From contig JALRCL010000203.1 in the NCBI GenBank assembly GCA_023268575.1, forward strand, positions 1 through 5,846: 5,846 nucleotides of DNA, in the 5' to 3' direction. The DNA is from Patulibacter sp. (GTDB taxonomy: Bacteria; Actinomycetota; Thermoleophilia; Solirubrobacterales; Solirubrobacteraceae). Positions 1 to 5,846 of this stretch are shown here, piece after piece; the stretch's first letter is position 1, and every line of letters starts with the position of its first letter. Position numbers and translations under genes: made by a program. A model generated the notes under the pieces. The model did no database searches and had not been told where the DNA came from. It saw nothing but the letters and a program-made list of their open reading frames with translations.

Positions 1-2949
1 ACGAAGCACTCGCGGATCGGCAACGCCGTCGGCCTCGACACGCCCGCCTCGGCGGTGCTGCTGCTGCGCGCGCTCGCCGCCCAGGGCCAGCACGTCGACG
101 CGACGGCGGTGCCCGAGCTGCAGGCCGCGCTGGACGCCGACGACGTCGACGCGGCGACCGCCACGGCCGCCGGCGAGGCGCTGATCCACGCGCTCGTCGC
201 GCGCGGCGGCCACGACCCCGAGCTCCTCTCGGACGACCACCTGCGCGAGAGCCCCTACCGGCTCGGCGGCCCGGAGTACGCCGCGTGGTTCGCGACGCTG
301 CCCGACGGGCTGCGCGCGCTCGTGGAGCGCGACCACGGCGTCGGCTGGGAGGACGGCCGCTGGACCACCGGCGGGCGCGCCGCCGAGCGGCACGGCACCG
401 ACGCGCCGCTGTACGTCGACGGCGACGACGTGGTCGTCGCGGGCATCGAGCTCGGCGACGTCTTCATCGCCATCCAGCCGCCGCGCGCCACGAGCGAGGA
501 GGACGCGGCCGCGCTCTCCCACGACGCCGAGCGCGCCGCGCCGCACCACTACTTCGCCGTCTACCGCTGGCTCGAGGCGGTCTGGCGGGCGGACGCGCTC
601 GTGCACCTCGGCAAGCACGGCACGCTCGAGTGGCTGCCGGGCAAGTCGATCGGCCTCTCCGCGGACTGCCATCCGGACGCGATCCTCGGGTCGCTGCCGC
701 TCGTCTACCCCTTCGTCGTGAACGACCCCGGCGAGGGCGTGCAGTCCAAGCGCCGGGTCCACGCGACGATCGTCGACCACCTCGTGCCGCCGATGATGCG
801 GGCCGAGACCTACGACGAGCTGCAGGAGCTCGAGCACCTCCTCGACGAGTACGTCCGGATCGAGGCGCTGGACCCGGAGAAGCTGCCGGCGCTCGCCCGG
901 CGGATCTGGGAGGTCGTCGAGTCGGCGGCGCTGCAGCACGACCTCGGGCTGCACGACGAGGAGCTCGCCGCGTTCCAGGCGCAGGGCGCCGACGCGGACG
1001 CCGCCGAGATCCAGCACCGGCTCGAGCACCTCGTGTCCGACATCGACACGTACCTCTGCTCGATCAAGGACCTGCAGGTCCGCGACGGCCTGCACGTCCT
1101 CGGCCGCGCGCCCGACGAGGAGCAGCTCCGCGGCCTGGCGGTGGCGATCCTGCGCCTCGGCTCCGGCGACCTGCCCGGCCTGCGCACCGCCGTCGGCGCC
1201 GCCTTCGGGATCGACGAGGACGCGCTGCTGCGCGCCGGCGGCGCCCGGCTGCCGCTCGCTCCGACGGCGAGCGTCGACGACGACGCGGCCTGCGGCCTCG
1301 ACGCCGCGGTCGCCGACGCCCTGGAGGACGCGGTCGGCGACCTGCCGTCCGCCGCCGACCCCGGGGTCGTGGCGCTCGTCGAGCGCTTCCCCGGGCCGGC
1401 CGCCACCGCCGGCGACCTCGTCGACCGGCTCGACGCCGCGCAGCGCGCGCTCGTCGACGCCCTCGGCGACGCGGGCTGGCCGACGGACCCGGGCGCCGCG
1501 CTGGCGATCGTCACGGAGATCCTCGGCCGCAGCGACCACGCCGTCGAGCGGGTGCTGCGCCACGCCGCGAGCGAGGTCGTCCCGCGGATCCGCCGCTGCG
1601 GCGAGGAGCTCGAGCACGTCGTCGGCGCGCTCTCGGGCCGCTACGTGCCGTCCGGCCCGTCGGGCTCGCCGACCCGCGGGCGGCTCGACGTGCTGCCGAC
1701 GGGGCGCAACTTCTACGGCGTGGACCCGAAGGCGCTGCCGAGCGCGCTCTCCTGGGAGACCGGCCGGCGGCTCGCCGACGACCTCGTCCGGCGGCACGTC
1801 GAGGAGGAGGGCCGCGCGCCCGAGCAGGTCGGGATCGTCGTCTGGGGCACCGCGAACATGCGGACCCACGGCGACGACGTCGCCGAGATCTTCGCGTTGC
1901 TCGGCGTCGAGCCGGTCTGGCACCCCGAGACGCGCCGCGTGCGCGAACTGCGCGTGATCCCGCTGGAGGAGCTCGGGCGGCCGCGGATCGACGTCACCGT
2001 CCGGATCAGCGGGTTCTTCCGCGACGCGTTCCCGGGCCTCATCGACCTCGTCGACGACGCGGTCGCGCTCGTCGCCGCGCTCGACGAGCCGGACGAGGCG
2101 AACTTCGTCGCCAAGCACGTCCGCGAGGACGAGGCCCGCCTGCTGGAGGAGCTCCTCGCGCAGCCGGCCGACGACGGGCCGGGGTCCTCCGCCGCTGAGC
2201 GCGCGAAGCGCCGCGCCACGACGCGGATCTTCGGCTCGAAGCCGGGGACCTACGGCGCCGGCCTGCTGGAGCTCGTCGACAGCCGGGGCTGGCACGACCG
2301 CAGCGACCTGGCCGCCGTCTACGAGGCCTGGGGCGGCTACGCCTACGGGCGCGGCCTCGGCGGGGTACAGGCGCGCGGGTCGATGCGCGAGCAGTTCGGC
2401 CGGATCGAGGTCGCGGTGAAGAACCTCGACACCCGCGAGCACGACATCTTCGATTCCGACGGGTACTTCCAGTATCACGGCGGGATGGTCGCGATGGTGG
2501 AGGCGGTGACCGGGAAGGAGCCGAAGGCGTGGTTCGGCGACAGCGCCGACCCGACGACGGTCCAGACGCGGACGCTCGCGGAGGAGGCGCGGCGGGTGGT
2601 GCGCTCGCGCGTGCTGAACCCGCGCTGGGTGGCGGGCATGATCCGTCACGGGTACAAGGGCGCGATGGAGCTCTCGGTCACCGTCGACTACCTGTTCGGC
2701 TACGACGCGACGGCGGGCGTCGTCGAGGACTGGATGTACGAGCAGGTGACCGACCGCTACGTCGGCGACCCGGACGTCCACGCGTTCCTCACGCGATCGT
2801 CGCCGTGGGCGCTGCGCCAGATCGCCGAGCGCCTGCTGGAGGCCGCCGACCGCGGCCTGTGGGAGTCCCCCGACGACGCCCGGCTGGAGCAGCTGCGCGA
2901 CGCGCTGCTGGAGGTCGAGGGCGAGGTCGAGGAGGCGGGGCGCGCATGA
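1..2949 (+). CDS. cobN: Cobaltochelatase large subunit CobN, 5'-truncated by window edge
   Basis: CobN is the large, porphyrin-like-substrate-binding subunit of the ATP-dependent cobaltochelatase. With the CobS/CobT or ChlI/ChlD-type AAA+ partners it inserts cobalt into hydrogenobyrinate a,c-diamide in the cytoplasm (aerobic cobalamin pathway). The frame is open from base 1, and its first residues TKHSRIGNAVGLDTPASA are typical of the family, so the GTG at 55 is internal and the true start lies upstream. The 982 residues seen compare with roughly 1200-1300 in full CobN. Family blocks, counted from base 1: HLGKHGTLEWLPGK at about 202-215, then the NDPGEG region with QSKRR; TGRNFYGVDP at 567-576; WGTANMRTHGDD at 615-626; FGSKPGTYGAG at 744-754; YHGGM at 825-829. 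Residues about 410-510 are Ala/Asp-rich and poorly conserved, as is usual between CobN blocks. The magnesium chelatase subunit BchH/ChlH is a distant relative, but the motif wording fits CobN better. No frameshift is seen. The stop overlaps the next gene by ATGA. Confidence 0.96.
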   Translation, partial: TKHSRIGNAVGLDTPASAVLLLRALAAQGQHVDATAVPELQAALDADDVDAATATAAGEALIHALVARGGHDPELLSDDHLRESPYRLGGPEYAAWFATLPDGLRALVERDHGVGWEDGRWTTGGRAAERHGTDAPLYVDGDDVVVAGIELGDVFIAIQPPRATSEEDAAALSHDAERAAPHHYFAVYRWLEAVWRADALVHLGKHGTLEWLPGKSIGLSADCHPDAILGSLPLVYPFVVNDPGEGVQSKRRVHATIVDHLVPPMMRAETYDELQELEHLLDEYVRIEALDPEKLPALARRIWEVVESAALQHDLGLHDEELAAFQAQGADADAAEIQHRLEHLVSDIDTYLCSIKDLQVRDGLHVLGRAPDEEQLRGLAVAILRLGSGDLPGLRTAVGAAFGIDEDALLRAGGARLPLAPTASVDDDAACGLDAAVADALEDAVGDLPSAADPGVVALVERFPGPAATAGDLVDRLDAAQRALVDALGDAGWPTDPGAALAIVTEILGRSDHAVERVLRHAASEVVPRIRRCGEELEHVVGALSGRYVPSGPSGSPTRGRLDVLPTGRNFYGVDPKALPSALSWETGRRLADDLVRRHVEEEGRAPEQVGIVVWGTANMRTHGDDVAEIFALLGVEPVWHPETRRVRELRVIPLEELGRPRIDVTVRISGFFRDAFPGLIDLVDDAVALVAALDEPDEANFVAKHVREDEARLLEELLAQPADDGPGSSAAERAKRRATTRIFGSKPGTYGAGLLELVDSRGWHDRSDLAAVYEAWGGYAYGRGLGGVQARGSMREQFGRIEVAVKNLDTREHDIFDSDGYFQYHGGMVAMVEAVTGKEPKAWFGDSADPTTVQTRTLAEEARRVVRSRVLNPRWVAGMIRHGYKGAMELSVTVDYLFGYDATAGVVEDWMYEQVTDRYVGDPDVHAFLTRSSPWALRQIAERLLEAADRGLWESPDDARLEQLRDALLEVEGEVEEAGRA
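2929..2935 (+). promoter_or_regulatory. Ribosome binding site for the small membrane protein
   Basis: GAGGAGG inside the last codons of cobN, ten bases before the ATG at 2946. It supports that start and translation coupled to cobN. Confidence 0.6.
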
Positions 2950-3179
2950 GCGATCCGACGCCCGGCGCGGGCCGCCCGCGTCCTCTGCTGCTGGCGCGCG
3001 ACGCGCTGATCGCCTTCGTCGTCGTGACGCTCGTCTGGCGGTTCCTCATCTCCGGCAACTGGACCGCCGCCGTGCTCTGCGGCGTCGTGCTGGCGAGCGT
3101 CCTCACGGTCACCTCGCTCTCGCGGGACCGCGACGCCGACGCGGACGACGGCGACGGGAGCGCCGGCGGGACCGGCTGA
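2946..3179 (+). CDS. Small two-segment membrane protein translationally coupled to cobN
   Basis: A 77-residue protein that I do not recognise as a named family. It starts with the ATG of an ATGA overlap with the cobN stop, preceded by a strong GAGGAGG; the longer in-frame extension upstream is only a shadow of cobN. A Pro/Arg-rich N-terminus (residues 1-13) is followed by two hydrophobic segments, about 14-35 (LLLARDALIAFVVVTLVWRF) and 39-58 (WTAAVLCGVVLASVLTVTSL), joined by a very short ISGN turn. The tail, 59-77, is acidic (RDRDADADDGDG). This pattern suggests a helical hairpin in the cytoplasmic membrane. By the positive-inside rule the Arg-rich N-terminus should be cytoplasmic, which would put the tail there too. 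There is no histidine, so it does not look like the cobalt transporter subunit CbtB. The coupling suggests co-expression with cobaltochelatase, but a role in cobalt or corrinoid handling would be only a guess. Confidence 0.78.
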   Translation: MSDPTPGAGRPRPLLLARDALIAFVVVTLVWRFLISGNWTAAVLCGVVLASVLTVTSLSRDRDADADDGDGSAGGTG

Positions 3180-3180
3180 G

Positions 3181-3196
3181 CCGCGACCGGTCGCGG
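3181..3196. repeat. Perfect 16-bp palindrome directly after the membrane-protein stop
   Basis: CCGCGACCGGTCGCGG reads identically on both strands, with no spacer, and begins two bases after the TGA at 3177-3179. Its last four bases are shared with the left arm of the larger hairpin, so in RNA the two structures compete. It could be a binding site for a dimeric protein or part of the terminator; neither can be decided from sequence. Confidence 0.6.
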
Positions 3197-3221
3197 GGCC
3201 GTCGCGACGCGACGGCCCCGC
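3193..3221. terminator. Strong GC hairpin between convergent genes, probable bidirectional terminator
   Basis: A 13-bp perfect stem (GCGGGGCCGTCGC at 3193-3205 pairing with 3209-3221) with a 3-base loop lies in the 53-bp gap between the + strand cobN unit and the stop of the - strand collagen-like gene at 3233. Position and stability fit a terminator working in both directions. There is no run of T on either side, as is common for hairpin terminators in high-GC actinobacteria, so termination efficiency is unproven. Confidence 0.62.
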
Positions 3222-3232
3222 CCCGGGACGGG

Positions 3233-3931
3233 TCAGCCGACGCTGGCCACCGGCAGGGCCACGAGCTGCGCGTCCTCGACCGTCAGGTCGCCGCCGGCCT
3301 CGAAGCACAGCAGCGTCACCGCGGAGCCGCCGGCGCCGGTCTCGACGGTGCCCAGGAGCGACAGCGGCGTGGCGTCGCCGACCGCGGGCGGGTCGAGCTT
3401 CGTGCTGTCGATCGTCAGGAACCCGGCGGTGCGGCGCAGGGAGCAGCTCACCTCGGCCGTGCCGGCGGAGCTCGCGCTGAGCTTCGCCTGCACGACGTAG
3501 CGCCCCTCCGGCAGCGTCTTCGTCAGCACCGTGCGGGTGCCCGAGCCGGTCACGACGTGGGCGTCGGCGGCGACCGCCAGCGCGTTGACGACGCCCGCCG
3601 GGCCCTGCGGACCCTGCGGTCCGGGGACGCCGGTCGCGCCGGTCGGGCCCGCCGGCCCGGTCGGTCCGGCGGCGCCCGCCGGTCCCGCGGCGCCCCGCAG
3701 GGCGCTGCGGGCGGCGCTGCTGAGGTCGGCGGCGCCGAGCGAGCCGTTCCTCACGTCGGCGCCGGTGAGGGAGCTGTTCCTCACGTCGGCCCCTGTCAGG
3801 GAGCTGTTGCGGATCTGCGCTCCGGTGATGAGCTTCGCCGCGGTGGCGGTCCCGCCGAGGGCGAGGAAGAGGGCGAGCACGGCGATGAGGCCGGCCGGCC
3901 GGGGACGGAGGTGGGTGAGGCGCTGTCGCAT
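3233..3931 (-). CDS. Secreted protein with pentapeptide-repeat stretch, collagen-like triplets and C-terminal two-cysteine domain
   Basis: A predicted 232-residue exported protein. The ATG at 3931 is chosen because GAAGGA lies six bases upstream and because it starts a proper signal peptide: a basic stretch (MRQRLTHLRPRP), a hydrophobic core (residues about 15-27) and a likely cut after A-T-A at 29-31. An extension in this frame to 4030 adds only low-complexity Arg/Gly/Pro residues ahead of the signal peptide. Residues 38-72 form seven pentapeptide-like units (AQIRN, SSLTG, ADVRN, SSLTG, ADVRN, GSLGA, ADLSS). Residues 80-112 are eleven uninterrupted Gly-X-Y triplets rich in Pro, Ala and Thr, a collagen-like triple-helix candidate. 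Residues 114-232 look like a beta-rich domain with one cysteine in each half (C163, C209) that could form a disulfide. Signal-peptide/collagen proteins of this build are, to my knowledge, frequent in Solirubrobacterales and largely uncharacterised. A surface or extracellular structural role is inferred. No membrane anchor or LPXTG motif is present. Confidence 0.88.
   Translation of the reverse strand: MRQRLTHLRPRPAGLIAVLALFLALGGTATAAKLITGAQIRNSSLTGADVRNSSLTGADVRNGSLGAADLSSAARSALRGAAGPAGAAGPTGPAGPTGATGVPGPQGPQGPAGVVNALAVAADAHVVTGSGTRTVLTKTLPEGRYVVQAKLSASSAGTAEVSCSLRRTAGFLTIDSTKLDPPAVGDATPLSLLGTVETGAGGSAVTLLCFEAGGDLTVEDAQLVALPVASVG
3596..3694 (-). repeat. Collagen-like Gly-X-Y repeat, eleven triplets
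   Basis: Residues 80-112 of the secreted protein read GAA GPA GAA GPT GPA GPT GAT GVP GPQ GPQ GPA without interruption. On DNA this appears as a 9-base-periodic, C/G-dominated tract. GPA and GPQ each occur more than once, consistent with triplet duplication. Confidence 0.88.
3716..3820 (-). repeat. Pentapeptide-like repeats encoded partly by 30-bp tandem DNA repeats
   Basis: Residues 38-72 of the secreted protein fall into seven consecutive five-residue units whose middle residue is Leu, Val or Ile, with Ser/Ala at the first position. At DNA level, 3749-3778 and 3779-3808 are adjacent 30-bp direct repeats differing at three positions, and each encodes two pentapeptides (NSSLTGADVR register). 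A more diverged third copy lies at 3719-3748. Confidence 0.72.
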
Positions 3932-4134
3932 CGGTGGTCCTTCGGTGATGGGTGGTGGGCGGACGGCGGGTCGCCCTCCGGCTCGGGCTCCTCCGCGAAG
4001 GCGCCGAGCGCCACCGCGAGGCCCGACCACCCGACGAACGGCCGAGCCGGCCCGGAGGGCCGACGGACCGCGCCGCGGATCGGCCGGCGGTCGAGGTCGA
4101 CCTCGAGCACGAGCACCGTGGGTCGTCCCGCCAT
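3796..4134 (-). CDS. Small unrecognised ORF overlapping the start of the secreted-protein gene
   Basis: A 112-residue reading frame. The ATG at 4134 is preferred because GAGGGTGA lies just upstream (eight bases from GAGGG to ATG); an ATG at 4170 and a TTG at 4188 are in frame but lack a well-placed site. Residues 6-47 look like a compact alternating hydrophobic/charged domain (VLVLEVDLDRRPIRGAV, then ARPFVGWSGLAVALGAF) and resemble the short conserved actinobacterial proteins with a RPFxGW motif that I recall; this resemblance is from memory only. From about residue 48 the sequence becomes Pro/Glu and then Pro/Ser-rich. From residue 68 on it is read out of frame through the signal-peptide region of the downstream gene, ending 136 bp inside it, so that tail is probably not a conserved domain. 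It lies between the regulator gene and the secreted-protein gene, on the same strand. It may be a real small gene whose stop has been lost, or a chance ORF in GC-rich DNA. Confidence 0.5.
   Translation of the reverse strand: MAGRPTVLVLEVDLDRRPIRGAVRRPSGPARPFVGWSGLAVALGAFAEEPEPEGDPPSAHHPSPKDHRCDSASPTSVPGRPASSPCSPSSSPSAGPPPRRSSSPERRSATAP
3938..3943 (-). promoter_or_regulatory. Ribosome binding site of the collagen-like protein gene
   Basis: GAAGGA on the minus strand, six bases before the ATG at 3931. It decides this start over the longer in-frame extension. It lies within the upstream small ORF, so ribosomes translating that ORF would pass over it. Confidence 0.7.
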
Positions 4135-4139
4135 CGCGA

Positions 4140-4147
4140 TCACCCTC
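4140..4147 (-). promoter_or_regulatory. Ribosome binding site favouring the 4134 start of the small ORF
   Basis: GAGGGTGA on the minus strand, with eight bases between GAGGG and the ATG at 4134. It is the best-placed purine-rich site among the three candidate starts of this frame. Confidence 0.45.
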
Positions 4148-4192
4148 GCCGCGGAGCCGCCGAGGTGCATGAGGGGCCCACCCCCCAATCGC

Positions 4193-4222
4193 CGCGGTCC
4201 CGTTCCGGTCCCCGGGACCGCG
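4193..4222 (-). terminator. Hairpin just downstream of the LuxR-type regulator, possible terminator
   Basis: A 10-bp perfect stem (CGCGGTCCCG at 4193-4202 with 4213-4222) and a 10-base loop start 16 bases beyond the regulator's stop codon. An alternative 7-bp palindrome sits at 4207-4220 around a single central base. No T run follows on the minus strand (G-rich instead). It may end regulator transcription, or act as a processing or attenuation point if the regulator and the two leftward genes share a transcript. Confidence 0.48.
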
Positions 4223-4237
4223 CCGCCCGGCGCGCGG

Positions 4238-5846
4238 TCAGGCCGGCGCGGCGTCGTCGCGCAGCGCGGCGTCGAGCGCGTGGCGCCCGGTGACGCCGAG
4301 CTTGCGGTAGACGCGGCCGAGCTGGTTCTCGACGGTCTTCGGCGTCACGTAGAGCTCCTGGGAGATCTCGCGGTTCGTGCGCCCGGCCGCCGCGAGCTGC
4401 GCGACGCGCCGCTCGCTCGCGGTCAGGGCGTCGCTGCCGGAGAACTGGAGCCGGCGTGGCCGGGCCCCCGCGACCACCAGCTCCTCGTGCGCGCGCCGTG
4501 CGAGCCGCAGCGCGCCGAGCTGCTGGGCCGCGCGCAGGCCGTCGGCGAGGTGGACGCGCGCGCGGTCGCGACGCCCCGCGCGGCGCGTGGCCTCGCCGAG
4601 CTCGACCTGCGCGACGGCGTGCAAGCGTCGCGCGGGCGCGTGACGCAGGCGGCGCTCGGCCTCGGCGAGCCGCTCCAGCGCCGCCTCGGGGTCCTCCGTC
4701 GCAGCCGCGCGCGCCCATGCCGCGGTCCCGCGCGCGGCGTCGGTGCCGATCCCGTCGGCGTCGGCGGCGAGCTCGGCCGCCGGGCCGGCGCAGCGGGACG
4801 GACCCCCGAGGCGCCGCAGCGCGTCGACGTGCGCGACGCGCCAGGCGAGCACCGCCCGCGTCCTGGACGCCCGCCGCCGCCGGTCGAGCTCCTCCCACGT
4901 CGCGACGGCGCCCTCCAGGTCGCCCCGCACCGCGGCCAGCGCGGCGCGGGCAGCGTCGACCACGTGGACGTTGAGGTTCTCGACCGCCGGGACCCCGGCG
5001 ACCGCGTCGAGCACCCGCGCGGCCTCCCCCGGGTCGTCGCCCTCGATCGCGGCGAGCGCCGCCCAGCCGGACGCCACGAGCAGGAACGGCGGCGGGACCC
5101 CCGGCAGGTCGAGCGCCGCCGCGGCGTCGACGGCGCAGCCGCGGACGTCGCCGGCCTGCCACCGGACCGCCGCGCGGGTCCCGAGCGCGCCGTAGAGGCC
5201 GATCGGGTGGTGGAGGTCCCGCGCGACCTCGACGGCCACCTCGACGGCGGCGAGCGCCGGCTCGATCGCGTCGACGTGGGCCAGCGCGGCGATCGCCTGG
5301 TACACGGGAGCCGAGGGCCCCGTCAGCCGGGAGAGCGCACCGCGGCCCAGCGCCTCGTCGGCGAGGCCGACGACCTCGGCCGCCGGCGCCCCGTCGAGGG
5401 CCAGCGACCACGCCTGGTTGCAGCGCTCGAGGCGGTCGAGCGTCCGGTCGCCGCCCGCGAGCCCCGGCGCCTGGGCGGCGAGGCGCCGACCCCGATCGCG
5501 GGTGTCGTGGTGCAGCAGGGCCTTGCCGACGAGGTCCACGGCCGTTCGCCGGCGCTCCTCCTCGGCCTCGGGGCCCAGACCGCGCATCGTCTCCTCCAGC
5601 ACCGCGACGGCCGTCGGGATCCCGCGTCCGACGGTCACGAGCTGCGCGAGCAGCAGCCAGCGCTCGACGCGCCGCGCCGGATCGGTCGTCGTCGCGGCGC
5701 TCTCCGCGAGCCGCTGCCCGGCGGTCGTGACGTCGACGCGGGCGTGCAGGCCCGCCTCGGCGAGCGCCGCGAGGACCTCGGGCCGGGCGTCCTCGTCCGG
5801 GGCCGCCTCGAGCGCGCGCTCGAGGACGCGCAGCGCCTCCTGCGGG
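4238..5846 (-). CDS. Large LuxR-type transcriptional regulator (C-terminal part), 5'-truncated by window edge
   Basis: The minus-strand frame is open from the right edge to a TGA at 4238-4240, giving 535 C-terminal residues; the GTG at 5638 is internal because the same frame continues upstream with similar helical sequence (ERWLLLAQL just before it). The last 62 residues are a LuxR/GerE helix-turn-helix: LTASERRVAQLAAAGRTNREI, then LYVTPKTVENQLGRVYRKLGV, with TVENQLGRVYRKLG as recognition helix. The preceding about 470 residues are Ala/Arg/Glu-rich amphipathic helices in repeating pairs, resembling the TPR-like sensor region of large ATP-binding (LAL/MalT-like) regulators. Such proteins are usually 850-1000 residues with an N-terminal AAA/NACHT-type ATPase, which would lie outside this window; its presence is inferred, and no Walker motif is visible here. 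No receiver domain is seen. Target genes are unknown. The closest candidates are the co-oriented small ORF and the collagen-like gene downstream, although a hairpin lies between. Confidence 0.92.
   Translation of the reverse strand, partial: PQEALRVLERALEAAPDEDARPEVLAALAEAGLHARVDVTTAGQRLAESAATTTDPARRVERWLLLAQLVTVGRGIPTAVAVLEETMRGLGPEAEEERRRTAVDLVGKALLHHDTRDRGRRLAAQAPGLAGGDRTLDRLERCNQAWSLALDGAPAAEVVGLADEALGRGALSRLTGPSAPVYQAIAALAHVDAIEPALAAVEVAVEVARDLHHPIGLYGALGTRAAVRWQAGDVRGCAVDAAAALDLPGVPPPFLLVASGWAALAAIEGDDPGEAARVLDAVAGVPAVENLNVHVVDAARAALAAVRGDLEGAVATWEELDRRRRASRTRAVLAWRVAHVDALRRLGGPSRCAGPAAELAADADGIGTDAARGTAAWARAAATEDPEAALERLAEAERRLRHAPARRLHAVAQVELGEATRRAGRRDRARVHLADGLRAAQQLGALRLARRAHEELVVAGARPRRLQFSGSDALTASERRVAQLAAAGRTNREISQELYVTPKTVENQLGRVYRKLGVTGRHALDAALRDDAAPA

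Noticed and set aside
810..1514. Minus-strand ORF antisense to cobN, with similar ones at 255-491 and 1713-2219
   Set aside because: Ser/Ala/Arg-rich low-complexity products with no domain or ribosome binding support; explained by third-position GC bias of cobN.
285..2198. Long + strand ORF of 637 codons inside cobN
   Set aside because: The translation is almost entirely Arg/Ala/Gly/Pro, the typical shadow of a high-GC gene in another frame; the CobN frame has clear family motifs.
1..2949. Magnesium chelatase subunit BchH/ChlH instead of CobN
   Set aside because: The two families are related, but the block wording (HLGKHGTLEWLPGK, TGRNFYGVDP, FGSKPGTYGAG) reads as CobN and no photosynthesis gene is nearby.
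2946..3179. Small membrane protein as the cobalt transporter subunit CbtB
   Set aside because: CbtB is a single-pass protein with conserved histidines; this one has two hydrophobic segments and no histidine.
2757..3308. Minus-strand ORF spanning the end of cobN, the membrane-protein gene and the convergent gap
   Set aside because: Crosses three better-supported features, and its product is Arg/Gly-rich without recognisable structure. The 2789-3112 minus frame fails for the same reason.
3531..4172. Plus-strand ORF with CGPCGPG-type repeats
   Set aside because: This is the antisense reading of the collagen triplets; the minus-strand frame has a signal peptide, regular Gly-X-Y and a ribosome binding site.
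3932..4237. Riboswitch or sigma-70-like promoter upstream of the collagen-like gene
   Set aside because: No AT-rich -10 element on the minus strand and no recognisable conserved riboswitch core; only the hairpins and ribosome binding sites listed could be supported.
3952..4293. Plus-strand ORF covering the gap upstream of the collagen-like gene
   Set aside because: Arg/Pro/Glu-rich low-complexity translation, and it overlaps the regulator's 3' end in antisense.
4140..5411. Minus-strand 423-codon ORF overlapping the regulator
   Set aside because: Arg/Gly/Ala-only composition; the neighbouring frame carries the unmistakable LuxR helix-turn-helix.

Overview
The window is very GC-rich (mid-70s percent by eye, with nearly every third codon position G or C) and looks like chromosomal DNA of a high-GC actinobacterium. 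The secreted protein with a collagen stretch and an Asn/Ser/Leu/Gly-Ala-Asp repeat, and the large LuxR-type regulator, are of kinds I associate with Thermoleophilia (Solirubrobacterales: Conexibacter, Patulibacter, Solirubrobacter relatives). That placement is an inference from protein style, not from a marker gene.

Left half (1-3179, + strand): the C-terminal 982 residues of CobN, the large subunit of the aerobic-pathway cobaltochelatase, enter from the left edge. A 77-residue double-pass membrane protein follows and overlaps cobN by ATGA, so the two are almost certainly one transcript. The transcript is followed by a perfect 16-bp palindrome and a 13-bp GC hairpin in the 53-bp gap, the likely end point for the two convergent units.

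Right half (3233-5846, - strand): three genes point leftwards. The C-terminal 535 residues of a large LuxR-type transcription regulator (helical repeat region plus GerE helix-turn-helix) enter from the right edge. After its stop comes a 10-bp hairpin, then a small ORF of about 112 codons with a good Shine-Dalgarno sequence. This ORF runs 136 bp into the start of a secreted 232-residue protein built from a signal peptide, a short pentapeptide-repeat stretch, eleven collagen Gly-X-Y triplets and a C-terminal domain with two cysteines.

The two halves have no obvious functional link: one is cobalamin biosynthesis, the other a regulator next to a cell-surface or secreted protein. No tRNA, rRNA, CRISPR array, mobile element or recognisable riboswitch was seen. 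The least ordinary parts are the pentapeptide-plus-collagen protein, the out-of-frame overlap at its start, and the unrecognised membrane protein coupled to cobN.
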